From positions 1-53,354 of the IMG/VR virus record IMGVR_UViG_3300022752_000098: a stretch of DNA of 53,354 nt, one strand, 5' to 3'. The translations under genes were made by a program, and so were the position numbers. Shown here piece by piece: positions 7,528 through 16,978 of the stretch (position 1 is the first letter of the stretch; every line of letters starts with the position of its first letter). This DNA comes from a virus. The notes beneath the pieces are model-generated. The model saw only the letters and a program-made list of their open reading frames with translations. It was not told where the DNA came from and searched no databases.

Positions 7528-9767
7528 TGACAAAAAAAGTCTTCGCGCTTGACACAAAGCCGGGCATCCAGCGCGATGGCACTGTCTTCGACAAAGAGTT
7601 CTACAACTCAGGTCGTTGGGTAAGGTTTCAGCGCGGTCGCCCTCGTAAGGTAGGTGGTTATAGGCAGATCACTGCTGGGATTTCAGGCCCCTCTCGCGGG
7701 ATCTACGTCAACCCACAGCAAAGCTTTAACAACGTGTTTAATGGGCACTCCAAGGGTTTGCAGGTTGTTCCTATTGACAACAACGGCGTGGGAGCTGGCG
7801 TGACTGATTTTACGCTGTCAAACTTTACCGCCTCGGACAATAACCTTTGGCAGTTTGATACGTTCTATGACGTAAGTGGTTCTGGGGATAACTTGCTGTT
7901 GGCGCACCCCGGTCAATCTCTTAACCTCATCGACAACAACATCAACACCCCTGTCTTAGGTGGAAACATCACTGGCACTAGTTTGTCCGCTATTGGTGTT
8001 TTTACTGATTCTATGTATTTGAACAGCACCACCACTGCTTACCTATCAACACAAAACCTTCAGATTGGCGCTGGTCAATCTATCTCTGGAACTGGTATTC
8101 CCTCTGGTACTACTGTTGTCTCAACCAACCTAGCCGTGCCTGTTCTGAATGCTGTAGCCGTAACTGGTATTGCTGGACAATGTTCTTGTACCTCGACAAC
8201 AGGTTTGTATATTGGTCAGACGGTAACTGTCTCTGGAACTAATACTGGAACAGCAACAGGTATTACCTCTGGAGTTAGGTATTACATCATTGCCACGAAC
8301 TACGCCACGACATTTACCTTGTCTGCCACTTCTGGCGGTGGAGCAATTGTTACCACGGCAGGAACAACTACTGGTTTGGTTTTCACCCTTGGACAGATTC
8401 AAAACGTGGTGATCTCTGCCGCGGCTACAACGTCTGGTGCTTCAACCATCACGTTTAACAACAACATCTCGGTTTCTGGTGGCGTTGTTTCTCTTCATCC
8501 TTATGTGTTCGTGTACGGTAATGACGGTTTGATCAAGAACTGTTCAGCGGGCAACATAAATGATTGGGTCTCAGCAGACGCTAATGAGGTCTCTGTAGCG
8601 ACTGGAAAGGTTGTCCAAGGGCTACCCGTCAGGGGCGGCTCAAACGCGCCTTCTGGGCTGTTTTGGAGCCTTGACAGCCTCATCCGTGTGTCATTCATTG
8701 GTGGTGCTGGAACTCCTCCCCAATACTGGCGCTATGACTTGATCTCTTCTCAGTCTTCTATCTTGTCTTCTCAGTCCGTTATTGAGTATGACGGTATCTA
8801 TTATTGGTGCGGTGTTGATCGATTCTTGCTTTACAACGGTGTTGTTAAGGAGATTCCGAACAACATGAACCAAAACTACTTCTTTGACAACTTAAACTAC
8901 GCCCAGCGCGAGAAGGTTTGGGTCTCAAAGGTTCCTCGTTTTGGTGAGATTTGGTGGTTCTACCCACGCGGTGATGCAACAGAGTGTACGGATGCGATCA
9001 TCTACAACATTCGTGAGAATACTTGGTACGACGCAGGCGAGGCTTTGGGCGCTCGTCGCTCTGCTGGTTACTTCTCTCAGGTCTTTCACTATCCAACTTG
9101 GGCGTCATGGGAGACCAATGAAGTTGGTGGCGTGAACGCAATCACATTAACCGCTGGTGGTACTTCTTACACCAACGGAACCTACACCAACCAAGCGCTT
9201 ACAGGTGGAAGCGGATCAGGCGCAACGGCTACGATTGTTGTGGCTGGAGGTATTGTTACCTCTGTGACAATCTTCTCCAAGGGCAAGAACTACGTTGTTG
9301 GTGACACCCTATCTGCCTCACTCCCAGTGGGTTCAGGTTTGATTATCACGGTCAATCAGGTGGTTAACTTTGTATCCTTGTGGCAACACGAGATTGGCAC
9401 TGATGCGGTTCAAGACATTTCAGCGTTTGCGATTGAGTCTTTCTTTGAGACAAATGACTTGGGTTTGGTCTCTGGAGGCCCATCCCAACCATCGCCAGTA
9501 GGTGAGAACAGATGGCTTCGCCTAGAGCGTATTGAGCCTGACTTTATCCAAGAAGGCGAGATGGCGGTCTACGTGACTGGTAGACCATTTGCGCAATCAA
9601 CGGACACGACGACAGGCCCTTACCCATTTGACCCAGATACTGGAAAAGTTGACATGCGCGAACAGCGTCGTGAGCTTCGCTTGAAGTTTGTCTCCAACGT
9701 GGCTGGTGGGGACTACCAAGTTGGTAAGATTCTCTTAGATGCTGATATTGGCGACGTGAGACCGTAA
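7527..9767 (+). CDS. tail hub / DNA-stabilisation-type virion protein
   Basis: A 746-residue protein. The N-terminus (RDGTVFDKEFYNSGRWVRFQRGRPRKVGGYR) and the propeller-like middle and end (YYWCGVDRFLLYNGVV, FGEIWWFYPRG, NENVWYDAGE-like blocks, RRELRLKFVSNVAGGDYQVG) resemble the tail accessory proteins that close P22-like tails. Residues about 209-290 form a Gly/Thr-rich inserted module (GQTVTVSG, FTLSATSGGGAIVTTAGT) that also occurs in the head protein at 45386. A second insertion is near residues 535-615 (TLTAGGTSYTNGTY, GATATIVVAGGIVT). The assignment as hub is moderate; a virion protein is near certain. Confidence 0.65.
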   Translation: MTKKVFALDTKPGIQRDGTVFDKEFYNSGRWVRFQRGRPRKVGGYRQITAGISGPSRGIYVNPQQSFNNVFNGHSKGLQVVPIDNNGVGAGVTDFTLSNFTASDNNLWQFDTFYDVSGSGDNLLLAHPGQSLNLIDNNINTPVLGGNITGTSLSAIGVFTDSMYLNSTTTAYLSTQNLQIGAGQSISGTGIPSGTTVVSTNLAVPVLNAVAVTGIAGQCSCTSTTGLYIGQTVTVSGTNTGTATGITSGVRYYIIATNYATTFTLSATSGGGAIVTTAGTTTGLVFTLGQIQNVVISAAATTSGASTITFNNNISVSGGVVSLHPYVFVYGNDGLIKNCSAGNINDWVSADANEVSVATGKVVQGLPVRGGSNAPSGLFWSLDSLIRVSFIGGAGTPPQYWRYDLISSQSSILSSQSVIEYDGIYYWCGVDRFLLYNGVVKEIPNNMNQNYFFDNLNYAQREKVWVSKVPRFGEIWWFYPRGDATECTDAIIYNIRENTWYDAGEALGARRSAGYFSQVFHYPTWASWETNEVGGVNAITLTAGGTSYTNGTYTNQALTGGSGSGATATIVVAGGIVTSVTIFSKGKNYVVGDTLSASLPVGSGLIITVNQVVNFVSLWQHEIGTDAVQDISAFAIESFFETNDLGLVSGGPSQPSPVGENRWLRLERIEPDFIQEGEMAVYVTGRPFAQSTDTTTGPYPFDPDTGKVDMREQRRELRLKFVSNVAGGDYQVGKILLDADIGDVRP

Positions 9768-10027
9768 TGGCGAACATTCTCAACGTCTCACAGGTCTACG
9801 ATCCAAGGTATCATTCGTTTGAATCTTGGGCTTGCCTTATGGTTGAGCTTTATGGTGCTCAGAACTTGTCGATTCCTACACCGAACACAGATTGGAAAGA
9901 GTGGGCGGCGGGTTTGAAGGGTATTGATGTGTTTACGAACGAAGGCATCCCCGGGCCGTACATCTATAACGACTGGCAAGAATGGGCTGAAGCGCTCGTC
10001 AACGCAGTTAACCCAGCGGTAAATTAA
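9767..10027 (+). CDS. small conserved virion-region protein
   Basis: An 86-residue protein rich in Trp, with a twice-repeated pattern DWKEWAAGL and DWQEWAEAL. Its start overlaps the stop of the hub gene (TAATG). I recall this protein in many uncultured phages next to the large internal protein, but no function is known. It may be a minor structural or ejected protein, inferred from position. Confidence 0.6.
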   Translation: MANILNVSQVYDPRYHSFESWACLMVELYGAQNLSIPTPNTDWKEWAAGLKGIDVFTNEGIPGPYIYNDWQEWAEALVNAVNPAVN

Positions 10028-10029
10028 AA

Positions 10030-13000
10030 ATGGCAGAATCAATAATTACTACTCCGCCTGCGACTCTTCCTAGCTACGAGCGTGCGTATTCCGCTTTTGG
10101 TGGGAAAGAAGCCACTGATAACTTGCTTACGCAGTTAAGGGGTATGGGGTTATCTGAAGATGTTATTGAGTCTGCCATATCCCCGTACTACCAAACAGCT
10201 CCTACAGCAACAACTGGTGCTTTGAGTCAAGCCACAACTGGTACAGCAAATACTGGTGGTTTGTCTACTATCGCTAACCCATTGGTTACTGGTAACTGGG
10301 GTAATGACAATCTAACTTTAGCTGATGCCAAAACGGCTGGTTATACCGCTGGATCTACTACTGGGGCTACTACTGGATCAACAAGTGGTCTATCTACTAT
10401 TGCCAACCCATTGATTACTGGTAATTGGGGTAACGATAATTTGACATTGGCTGATGCGGCAAATAAAACCGCAAATACAGGCGCTTTAACACAAGTCACA
10501 ACTGGCGCAGACACTACAACAACTGGTGGCTTATCCACTTTAAACAACACGTCTGTTGTTACACCACCAGTTGCTGATCCTTATGATGCAATTTCAGCCG
10601 CATGGGGTCGCGGAGACTATGCGGCTACCAATAAACTTATTGCCGACTCTGGCTTAACAAAAGCAGACATCCAGTCTCATTACAACCTTGATGATGCAAC
10701 CATGAATTGGGTGCTCGGTCAGGGCATCAAAACTGCTGATACACCTGCTGTAACTACTGGAGCAGACACAACTAGCGGTTTGTCTGTCCTAAACAATACC
10801 GCTACAAGCACTGGAACTTCAGTTGGCACAAGCGTATCTACTAAAACGTCTACTGGCACATCGACACTGCTTGATAATTTACATGCGGCTTACCAGAAAC
10901 AAGGCGCAACAACTGGGACTATTGAAACAACCGAACAAGGTGATAAGGTAGTTTACAACCCCTCTGATTTGGGTGACGGTTGGATGGCGTGGGAGTTGCC
11001 TGCGGAGATTGTTGGCTATCAAGGTCAAGGTCAAGATGCAACACCAATTACAGCGCCAGCTCAGCTTGGTGGTTTTGCCAAGCATGTTGGCGATGTTGTA
11101 AATTATTACGACACAAACGGCACGTTCTTGTATTCCGCAAAAGATACAAGTACGTGGCAACAGGTTCTGTCTGATTTGCAACCACTTGTCATGGCGGCGT
11201 CTGGTTATTTGACCAGCCCAGCAGGTTTGGGTCTTGGATCGACCGTAGGTTCAACGGTTTCAAATACTCTTGGTCTTAATTTAAGTAATGCGGCGAACTC
11301 AGCGCTTGGTACAGGTTTATTAACTGGAACTCTGGCTCAAGCGACTGGTGGTGACTTTGTAACTGGTGCACTTGCTGGCGCCGCTACAGCTTCTCCTAAC
11401 CTGACAATTGGTGGAACAAGCCTTACGCTTGGGAATGTAAACCTCGCCTCCAAGTTATTGAAAGCTACAGATGTTGCATCTGTTTTGAACATCTTGTCTT
11501 CGGACAAATCCATCTCCAGTGCTATGAGTGGAGCTGTTGGCGCTGATACATCTGCCAAAGTGAGAGATGGGTTGTCTGTTGCCAGTGCAATTACAAACTT
11601 GCAATCTGGCAATACTGGCGCGGCTCTGAGCAACATTGCTAGTTTGACAAAGAGCTCAGATTTAAATATTGCTGGCGCGGCAACTTCATTGGTTCAGGCT
11701 ATTCAATCAGGAAACCAAAGCAACATTACGAATGCTTTTAACAACCTTGCAAATGCCACAAAAGCTAGTACAGCAACAACAACTGGAACTACTGGTACAG
11801 CCACAAAGACCTCTGGTTTAGACGCTGGATCTTTGACCAACTTGCAAGCCTTGTACGACAATAATTCAACCGCATTGGGTACACCGATTACTGGCGGATT
11901 GTCTGGTACAGATTCGTTTTCTACCGCGCTGAACAACTTGTCTGACACGCAACTTGCAAGTGTCAGTAAATTTGCCGACACCATGGCAAGCATCGAAGGT
12001 CAAGAGGGAACAAAGACAGCACTAGCATTTATTCCATTGGCTATTGATATTCTTGGTCATGGAGCTGTTGCGCTTGCCGCTTGGTTTGCAAGAGGGCCTA
12101 GCGGCGAAAAACCGACAGAACAAGAAGCAAGTTCTGTCGCCGCTACTGTTAACTTTATCAAAGACCCTAGCACAACCAAAGAGTCTCTAAAGGCGGCTGG
12201 TATCAATGTTACTGATGAGCAATTTAATCAGTTAAAAATAGCCGCGGCTGATCCGACAACTCAAGAAGCAATTGACACAATTTTTGTCACAGCCAAAAAA
12301 GAAAAAACCGTTCTGACCGAGGAAGAGAAAAAAGAACGTGACCAACAATTTGCTGATAAGTTTTCTCAATACGCTTCTAACTCAAGTTCTAGCGCAAGCA
12401 ACGATATAGCTTTGTCGGCATTCATTGCTTCTAAGAATGCTGGCGCTAGTGATGCTGATGCATTTGCGGCATCTCAGTTAGCTTCTGGTAAGTCCTTATC
12501 AGGCTCTTCAACTGCTGGTTCTACCTCTGCTTCCGCTGGATCAACTGCTGGATCATCTTCTGCGGCGGCTGGATCTACATCTACTAGTGGATCTACTGCT
12601 GGTGGATCTACTGCTGGAGGTTCTGGCGATGCTGGAGCGGCGGGTGCGGCTGGAGCTAATAGTGCTGGTTATGAATACGCCAAGAACAATCAAGGCTTGG
12701 ATTCGTACTACAACAGCATCAATGCCTTCTTAAGCGGCAATCCAACGCCTACACAAATTGCTGAAGCTAAAGCAAAGTTCGGTATCAGTGATGCAGACAT
12801 TGCCGCCGCCAAAGCACGTACAGGAACTACTGGTACTGGCTCTGGTTCTGCAACTACTGGAACTGGTGGCGGCAGTGGTACAGCGACTACTGGTACTGGT
12901 GGTGGTGTTCAAACAGGTACATCTGTTACCACAGGTACAAATGTTTCAACCAGCACATCTGTATCAACAGGTACTAATACTTCGACAAGCACGTCTGTTT

Positions 13001-14376
13001 CTACAGGTACATCAATTAGTACATCGACTGGCGTAAGTACATCAACAAACAGTAGCACTTCCACAGGTACATCTACTGGGACAAGTACAGGAACATCTAC
13101 AGGTACTTCCACGGGAACCAGCACAGGGACTTCAACTGGAACAAGTACGGGAACTTCCACAGGAACCTCCACGGGAACATCTACAGGAACTTCTACGGGA
13201 ACAAGTACAGGCACCTCAACTGGAACAAGTACTGGGACATCAACAGGTACTAGCACAGGTACTTCAACTGGTACATCTACGGAAACCAGCACTGGAACAT
13301 CTACAGGAACATCTACAGGAACATCTACAGGAACATCTACAGGAACGTCTACTGGTACATCGACTGGTACTTCTACTGGAACATCCACAGGAACCAGTAC
13401 GGGCACAAGTACGGGCACAAGTACAGGGACTTCTACTGGCACATCCACTGGAACTTCAACAGGAACTTCAACAGGAACGTCTACTGGTACATCTACAGGT
13501 ACAAGTACTGGAACCTCTACTGGCACTTCTACAGGAACATCGACAGGCACTGGAACGGGTACTGGGACAGGGACAGGGACTGGAACTAGAACTGGAACTG
13601 GGACAGGTACTGGAACGGGTACGGGTACAGGCACAGGCACAGGCACAGGCACAGGGACAGGGACAGGTACAAGCATTTCCACAAGTACTTCTATTCCAAG
13701 AACCACATCTACTTTTGTTGCTGGCACACCAGCTCAAGGTGGGCGTGGTAAACCAACCGAGTTCTTGAAGGAGCAACTCCTTAAGACTTACATGACCAAA
13801 GAAAGTTTTAAGGATCCCTTGGCACAATTTAATAAAATTCGCCAAGACATGGCTAAGGAAAACATGATGCAACAAGGCGTAGACCCTCGCTTGGCGGCGA
13901 TTTTGGCGGCTAAATCTGTTGGTGAAGAGCCACCACCAAAACAAACGTACAACTACGGCGAAGAGCCTGAGAGCATTGACGATATCCTTGGTCTAAAGAC
14001 TGAAGGTGATCGGGGTTATGCCCAAGGCGGATACGTACAACCACTTATGGCTCAAGGTGGCATGGCTTTGCCACTCTTGGCGGCAAAAGGTGGACTCCCT
14101 GCCATGCACAAGGGTCGCGAAGACTTCCGTGACGGCAAACACGTAGCTGGTGAGGGTGATGGTCAGTCTGACGACATCCCTGCCATGTTGGCTGACGGTG
14201 AGTTTGTTTTCCCTGCGGACGTGGTTTCTGCACTAGGAAATGGCTCAACAAAGGCAGGAACGGATAAACTATACGAAATGATGCATTCAATTCGTGATAG
14301 AGCGCGGTCTAAGGGGGCAAAAGACCTTCCCCCACCCGCATTGAAATCACCACTAGATTACCTAAAGAAACGGTAA
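10030..14376 (+). CDS. giant internal virion protein with Thr/Ser/Gly repeat
   Basis: A 1448-residue protein, 2 nt after its neighbour. The N-terminal part has duplicated segments (STIANPL, GNWGNDNLTLADA at residues about 77-100 and 120-143). The middle (residues about 380-720) is Ala/Leu-rich with hydrophobic patches including a likely membrane helix (FIPLAIDILGHGAVALAAWFA). Residues about 960-1220 are a low-complexity TSTG array. The C-terminus (residues about 1240-1448) is ordinary sequence with GYAQGGYVQP and GEGDGQSDDIPAMLADGEFVFPADVV, an ending I know from ejected or structural proteins of related phages. The likely role is a tape-measure-like or DNA-ejection protein. Function is inferred from size, position and the transglycosylase gene nearby. 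Confidence 0.6.
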   Translation: MAESIITTPPATLPSYERAYSAFGGKEATDNLLTQLRGMGLSEDVIESAISPYYQTAPTATTGALSQATTGTANTGGLSTIANPLVTGNWGNDNLTLADAKTAGYTAGSTTGATTGSTSGLSTIANPLITGNWGNDNLTLADAANKTANTGALTQVTTGADTTTTGGLSTLNNTSVVTPPVADPYDAISAAWGRGDYAATNKLIADSGLTKADIQSHYNLDDATMNWVLGQGIKTADTPAVTTGADTTSGLSVLNNTATSTGTSVGTSVSTKTSTGTSTLLDNLHAAYQKQGATTGTIETTEQGDKVVYNPSDLGDGWMAWELPAEIVGYQGQGQDATPITAPAQLGGFAKHVGDVVNYYDTNGTFLYSAKDTSTWQQVLSDLQPLVMAASGYLTSPAGLGLGSTVGSTVSNTLGLNLSNAANSALGTGLLTGTLAQATGGDFVTGALAGAATASPNLTIGGTSLTLGNVNLASKLLKATDVASVLNILSSDKSISSAMSGAVGADTSAKVRDGLSVASAITNLQSGNTGAALSNIASLTKSSDLNIAGAATSLVQAIQSGNQSNITNAFNNLANATKASTATTTGTTGTATKTSGLDAGSLTNLQALYDNNSTALGTPITGGLSGTDSFSTALNNLSDTQLASVSKFADTMASIEGQEGTKTALAFIPLAIDILGHGAVALAAWFARGPSGEKPTEQEASSVAATVNFIKDPSTTKESLKAAGINVTDEQFNQLKIAAADPTTQEAIDTIFVTAKKEKTVLTEEEKKERDQQFADKFSQYASNSSSSASNDIALSAFIASKNAGASDADAFAASQLASGKSLSGSSTAGSTSASAGSTAGSSSAAAGSTSTSGSTAGGSTAGGSGDAGAAGAAGANSAGYEYAKNNQGLDSYYNSINAFLSGNPTPTQIAEAKAKFGISDADIAAAKARTGTTGTGSGSATTGTGGGSGTATTGTGGGVQTGTSVTTGTNVSTSTSVSTGTNTSTSTSVSTGTSISTSTGVSTSTNSSTSTGTSTGTSTGTSTGTSTGTSTGTSTGTSTGTSTGTSTGTSTGTSTGTSTGTSTGTSTGTSTGTSTGTSTGTSTETSTGTSTGTSTGTSTGTSTGTSTGTSTGTSTGTSTGTSTGTSTGTSTGTSTGTSTGTSTGTSTGTSTGTSTGTSTGTSTGTSTGTSTGTGTGTGTGTGTGTRTGTGTGTGTGTGTGTGTGTGTGTGTGTSISTSTSIPRTTSTFVAGTPAQGGRGKPTEFLKEQLLKTYMTKESFKDPLAQFNKIRQDMAKENMMQQGVDPRLAAILAAKSVGEEPPPKQTYNYGEEPESIDDILGLKTEGDRGYAQGGYVQPLMAQGGMALPLLAAKGGLPAMHKGREDFRDGKHVAGEGDGQSDDIPAMLADGEFVFPADVVSALGNGSTKAGTDKLYEMMHSIRDRARSKGAKDLPPPALKSPLDYLKKR
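10258..10329 (+). repeat. 72-nt coding repeat, copy 1
   Basis: Encodes GLSTIANPLVTGNWGNDN and onward. It is repeated in frame at 10387-10458 with one conservative residue change (V to I) and several synonymous differences, so this is an old, protein-level duplication inside the 1448-residue virion protein. Confidence 0.85.
10387..10458 (+). repeat. 72-nt coding repeat, copy 2
   Basis: Second copy of the 24-residue unit at 10258-10329. Spacing between copies is 57 nt and the frame is kept. Confidence 0.85.
12931..13680 (+). repeat. TSTG low-complexity array (12-nt unit) with GT-only tail
   Basis: About 250 residues of Thr, Ser and Gly inside the 1448-residue protein. The unit is Gly-Thr-Ser-Thr. 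Four exact 12-nt copies of GGAACATCTACA lie at 13294-13341. Elsewhere the Ser and Thr codons vary freely (TCT, AGT, TCC, AGC, TCA, TCG; ACA, ACT, ACG, ACC). Positions about 13546-13668 are pure Gly-Thr. A single Glu and a single Arg interrupt the array. Confidence 0.95.
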
Positions 14377-14386
14377 GGAGCACACC

Positions 14387-15427
14387 ATGGGACTATTTAC
14401 TGGAGCCGCACCACCAGACGTAACCAAGACGCAAACAACGACGTCTACCACGCCTGACTACTACACGGACTATCTGTCCAAGCTTTCGCAGGCTGGGCAG
14501 TCCTACATGGGTTCTTTTGATCCAACAACAAAAGCCTATACCCCGCCGAACCAAGCTGATTTGATTACAGCGGGATCTCCTTACGTTGCACCGCTGACTG
14601 AAGAACAGAAAAACGTATTTAGTTACGCGCCTACAGCCTTGATGCGTTATCAAGATCCTCTTAACCAAGCTTTGACAGCAGGCAAGTCGGGCATGGATGT
14701 TAGCCAAGCTGACATCTCTAAGTTCTACAACCCATACGAAGAGGCTGTGGTTGGTGGACTAGGTGCACAAAGCGCTACAAACGTACAGCGTAATCTGATG
14801 CCTCAGCTTAAGGCTGGCTTTGTTGGCTCTGGTGGTTTGGGTAGCCAACGCTATGCAAACGCTCTTGGTCAGACCATGGGCGACGTAAACACTAATCTAT
14901 TGCAAGAGCAGAACAAGACTCGCATGGCTGGCTACAACACAGCACTTGATGCGGCTATGAAAGAAGCTCAGTTGTCAAACCAAGCATCTGCCGCACTGAC
15001 AGGTCTAGGTTCTGCTGAACAACAAGCCGCAACAACTGGTTTGAAGACTGGTGCTGATATTGGTGCTTTAGAGCAGGCGTACACACAGTCACAGATCAAT
15101 GCACCTCTGACTATGTCTTCTAATGTGGCTCAGTTGCTCAAGGGGTACACAGTGCCAACGGCGCAGACGCAGACGTATAAAGGCCCCGGCGACGTGTACC
15201 AGCCCTCCCCACTATCTCAGATTGCTAGTCTTGGCACTCTGTTGGCTAGTGGCTTCAACAATGCTGGTTCTGGTTGGGGTAACTTGTTGCTTAAAAAATT
15301 AGGTTCTTCTGCAACTTCTGCTGATGCCGATAAAATATTAAATGAGTACTTTAAAAGCAATAGTAATAGTACATTTGTAGATGAAAACGACAATCCTGTA
15401 AACGATACAACTGATTACGAGGATTGA
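14387..15427 (+). CDS. internal virion / ejection protein
   Basis: A 346-residue protein. N-terminal TKTQTTTSTTPDYYTDYL is followed by mainly helical Ala/Gln/Leu-rich sequence (FYNPYEEAVVGGLGAQSATN, GSGGLGSQRYANALGQTM, LLQEQNKTRMAGYNTALDAAM). The acidic end is VDENDNPVNDTTDYED. It lies between the giant internal protein and the transglycosylase gene, a typical place for DNA-ejection proteins. I recall this family only as phage structural or tail protein; no enzyme motif is seen. Confidence 0.6.
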   Translation: MGLFTGAAPPDVTKTQTTTSTTPDYYTDYLSKLSQAGQSYMGSFDPTTKAYTPPNQADLITAGSPYVAPLTEEQKNVFSYAPTALMRYQDPLNQALTAGKSGMDVSQADISKFYNPYEEAVVGGLGAQSATNVQRNLMPQLKAGFVGSGGLGSQRYANALGQTMGDVNTNLLQEQNKTRMAGYNTALDAAMKEAQLSNQASAALTGLGSAEQQAATTGLKTGADIGALEQAYTQSQINAPLTMSSNVAQLLKGYTVPTAQTQTYKGPGDVYQPSPLSQIASLGTLLASGFNNAGSGWGNLLLKKLGSSATSADADKILNEYFKSNSNSTFVDENDNPVNDTTDYED

Positions 15428-15430
15428 AAA

Positions 15431-16978
15431 ATGGCACTTCCATCAAGCTTACTTAAAAAGCCTGTTGATCTTTCTGGTGATTCACCAGAAGATGAAGAAT
15501 ATAAACTTGACTTTAAAAAGTCTCAGGCTGATCTAAAAGCGGCTCTTGCCGCTCGTGAAAATCAACTGTTTGATCCAGTTCTGTTGGCGTTAGCCCAAGG
15601 GTTTGCCGCTCCTACTCGTTCTGGTGGCTTTGGTGAGTCATTAGGTACTGCCGCAGGCTTGGCTAATACTGCCGCACAAGCTCAGCAAAAAGGCTTGATG
15701 GAAAACGCACAGATGCGTATGCAATTAGCCCAGATGGGTTTAGAGCAAGGACGTAAAGAAAAAGCTCAAAACATGGTTAGCGGGTTGTTCAATCCTTCCG
15801 AGGGTGCACCAACTGTCGGTGCGCCTGCTGGGGCTTCCGTTTCTGAATCTAACCAACCATCTGCTCAGCCTACTGGTGGTATGCGCTCAATTACTGGTGC
15901 TGATATTTTCAAAATCAGTCAGTACGACAAAGACATGGGCGATGCTCTAGCCAAAGCAGTTGGCGTAGATAGGGATCGTTTCAAGATCTCGCAGAATGGT
16001 ATTGTGTTTGATACGGCTACAGAGAAGTACTTGAACATACCGATCCCCGGTCAAACTCAGTCTAAGTTTGATACGCCATTCGGCTCATTCAACATGACCC
16101 CTAACGAGTACGCACAGCTTGGTCAAGCAATATCTCAGGGTAAGGGCAGGGAATGGATGGACATGTGGCGTCAAGGCAAGATTGACGTATCTGGTCAACC
16201 TATCGCTGGCGCCGTACCCTCCCCTGCTAATGCCCCTGCTGGCGCTCCAGCACCAAATATTGTTGGACGTCAAACAACTTCTGATGCCGATATCGCCGCC
16301 GCCGCTAAGAAGGTAGAAGCTGAAGGAACTGCCAGAACTCGTATCGCACAAACCACAGAGGTCAAAGATGCCGCCAAAGCCGCTGTAACCTTGATTCCTT
16401 TGTACGACAGGGCTGAAAAGCTGTTGAAGACTAAAGGCATTGACACTGCTTTAGGTGTCCTTGAGAAGCCTGACTTCTTGGCTCAGATTGGTACTATTGC
16501 TGATGAAGGCATTCGGGTTGGCCCGTATGCCATCAACGCGCCAAGTATTCGTAAGATCGTTACAAACTTTGCACAAGATCAAAACGTGATCAATGCTCTT
16601 ACTGAGCTGGGTCAAGTAGAGGCAATGTGGCAGTTCGCTCAGCGTAAAGGTTTGGGTTCTGGAACGTCTGTGTCTAACATGGAACAGCAGTTGGTGAACG
16701 CGATGGGGCCGAACTTCAAAGACCCCAAAGACGCCTACGTCAAGAAACTTCAGTTCATGCGTGAGAAGGCTAACTTTGAGCAATTGCTTGGCAAAGAACT
16801 TTACCGCACTGGTTTGCAGTATGAGGACTACGTCAATTCAAACGACTTTGACCGCATTTTTGCTGACTACAGAACACGCTTAGAGCGCATCGGTGAAGTT
16901 AAGATGCCCCCAAAGCTTGGAGGCCCTGTTAACCCAGCGGCTGGTAATGATCTGCGTAAAAAGATAGGACTTCCATAA
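15431..16978 (+). CDS. internal virion protein, helical
   Basis: A 515-residue protein. Residues about 25-120 are coiled and Ala/Gln/Met-rich (ALAARENQLFDPVLLALAQGF, QMRMQLAQMGLEQGRKEKAQNM). A Pro/Ala linker lies near residues 255-280. The C-terminal half is helical (AAVTLIPLYDRAEKLLKTKGID). It ends in a TAATG overlap with the transglycosylase gene. A role as part of the ejected internal core is inferred from context. Confidence 0.55.
   Translation: MALPSSLLKKPVDLSGDSPEDEEYKLDFKKSQADLKAALAARENQLFDPVLLALAQGFAAPTRSGGFGESLGTAAGLANTAAQAQQKGLMENAQMRMQLAQMGLEQGRKEKAQNMVSGLFNPSEGAPTVGAPAGASVSESNQPSAQPTGGMRSITGADIFKISQYDKDMGDALAKAVGVDRDRFKISQNGIVFDTATEKYLNIPIPGQTQSKFDTPFGSFNMTPNEYAQLGQAISQGKGREWMDMWRQGKIDVSGQPIAGAVPSPANAPAGAPAPNIVGRQTTSDADIAAAAKKVEAEGTARTRIAQTTEVKDAAKAAVTLIPLYDRAEKLLKTKGIDTALGVLEKPDFLAQIGTIADEGIRVGPYAINAPSIRKIVTNFAQDQNVINALTELGQVEAMWQFAQRKGLGSGTSVSNMEQQLVNAMGPNFKDPKDAYVKKLQFMREKANFEQLLGKELYRTGLQYEDYVNSNDFDRIFADYRTRLERIGEVKMPPKLGGPVNPAAGNDLRKKIGLP

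Noticed and set aside
12909-13727. Long minus-strand frame of Val-Pro-Val-Asp/Glu repeats
   Set aside because: It is the complement of the TSTG array; repeats of a 12-nt unit keep all frames open. It has no ribosome site and crosses a clear + strand gene.
10030-14376. Diversity-generating retroelement target
   Set aside because: No reverse transcriptase gene, template repeat or adenine-biased variable copy is visible; the repeats look like slippage and duplication.
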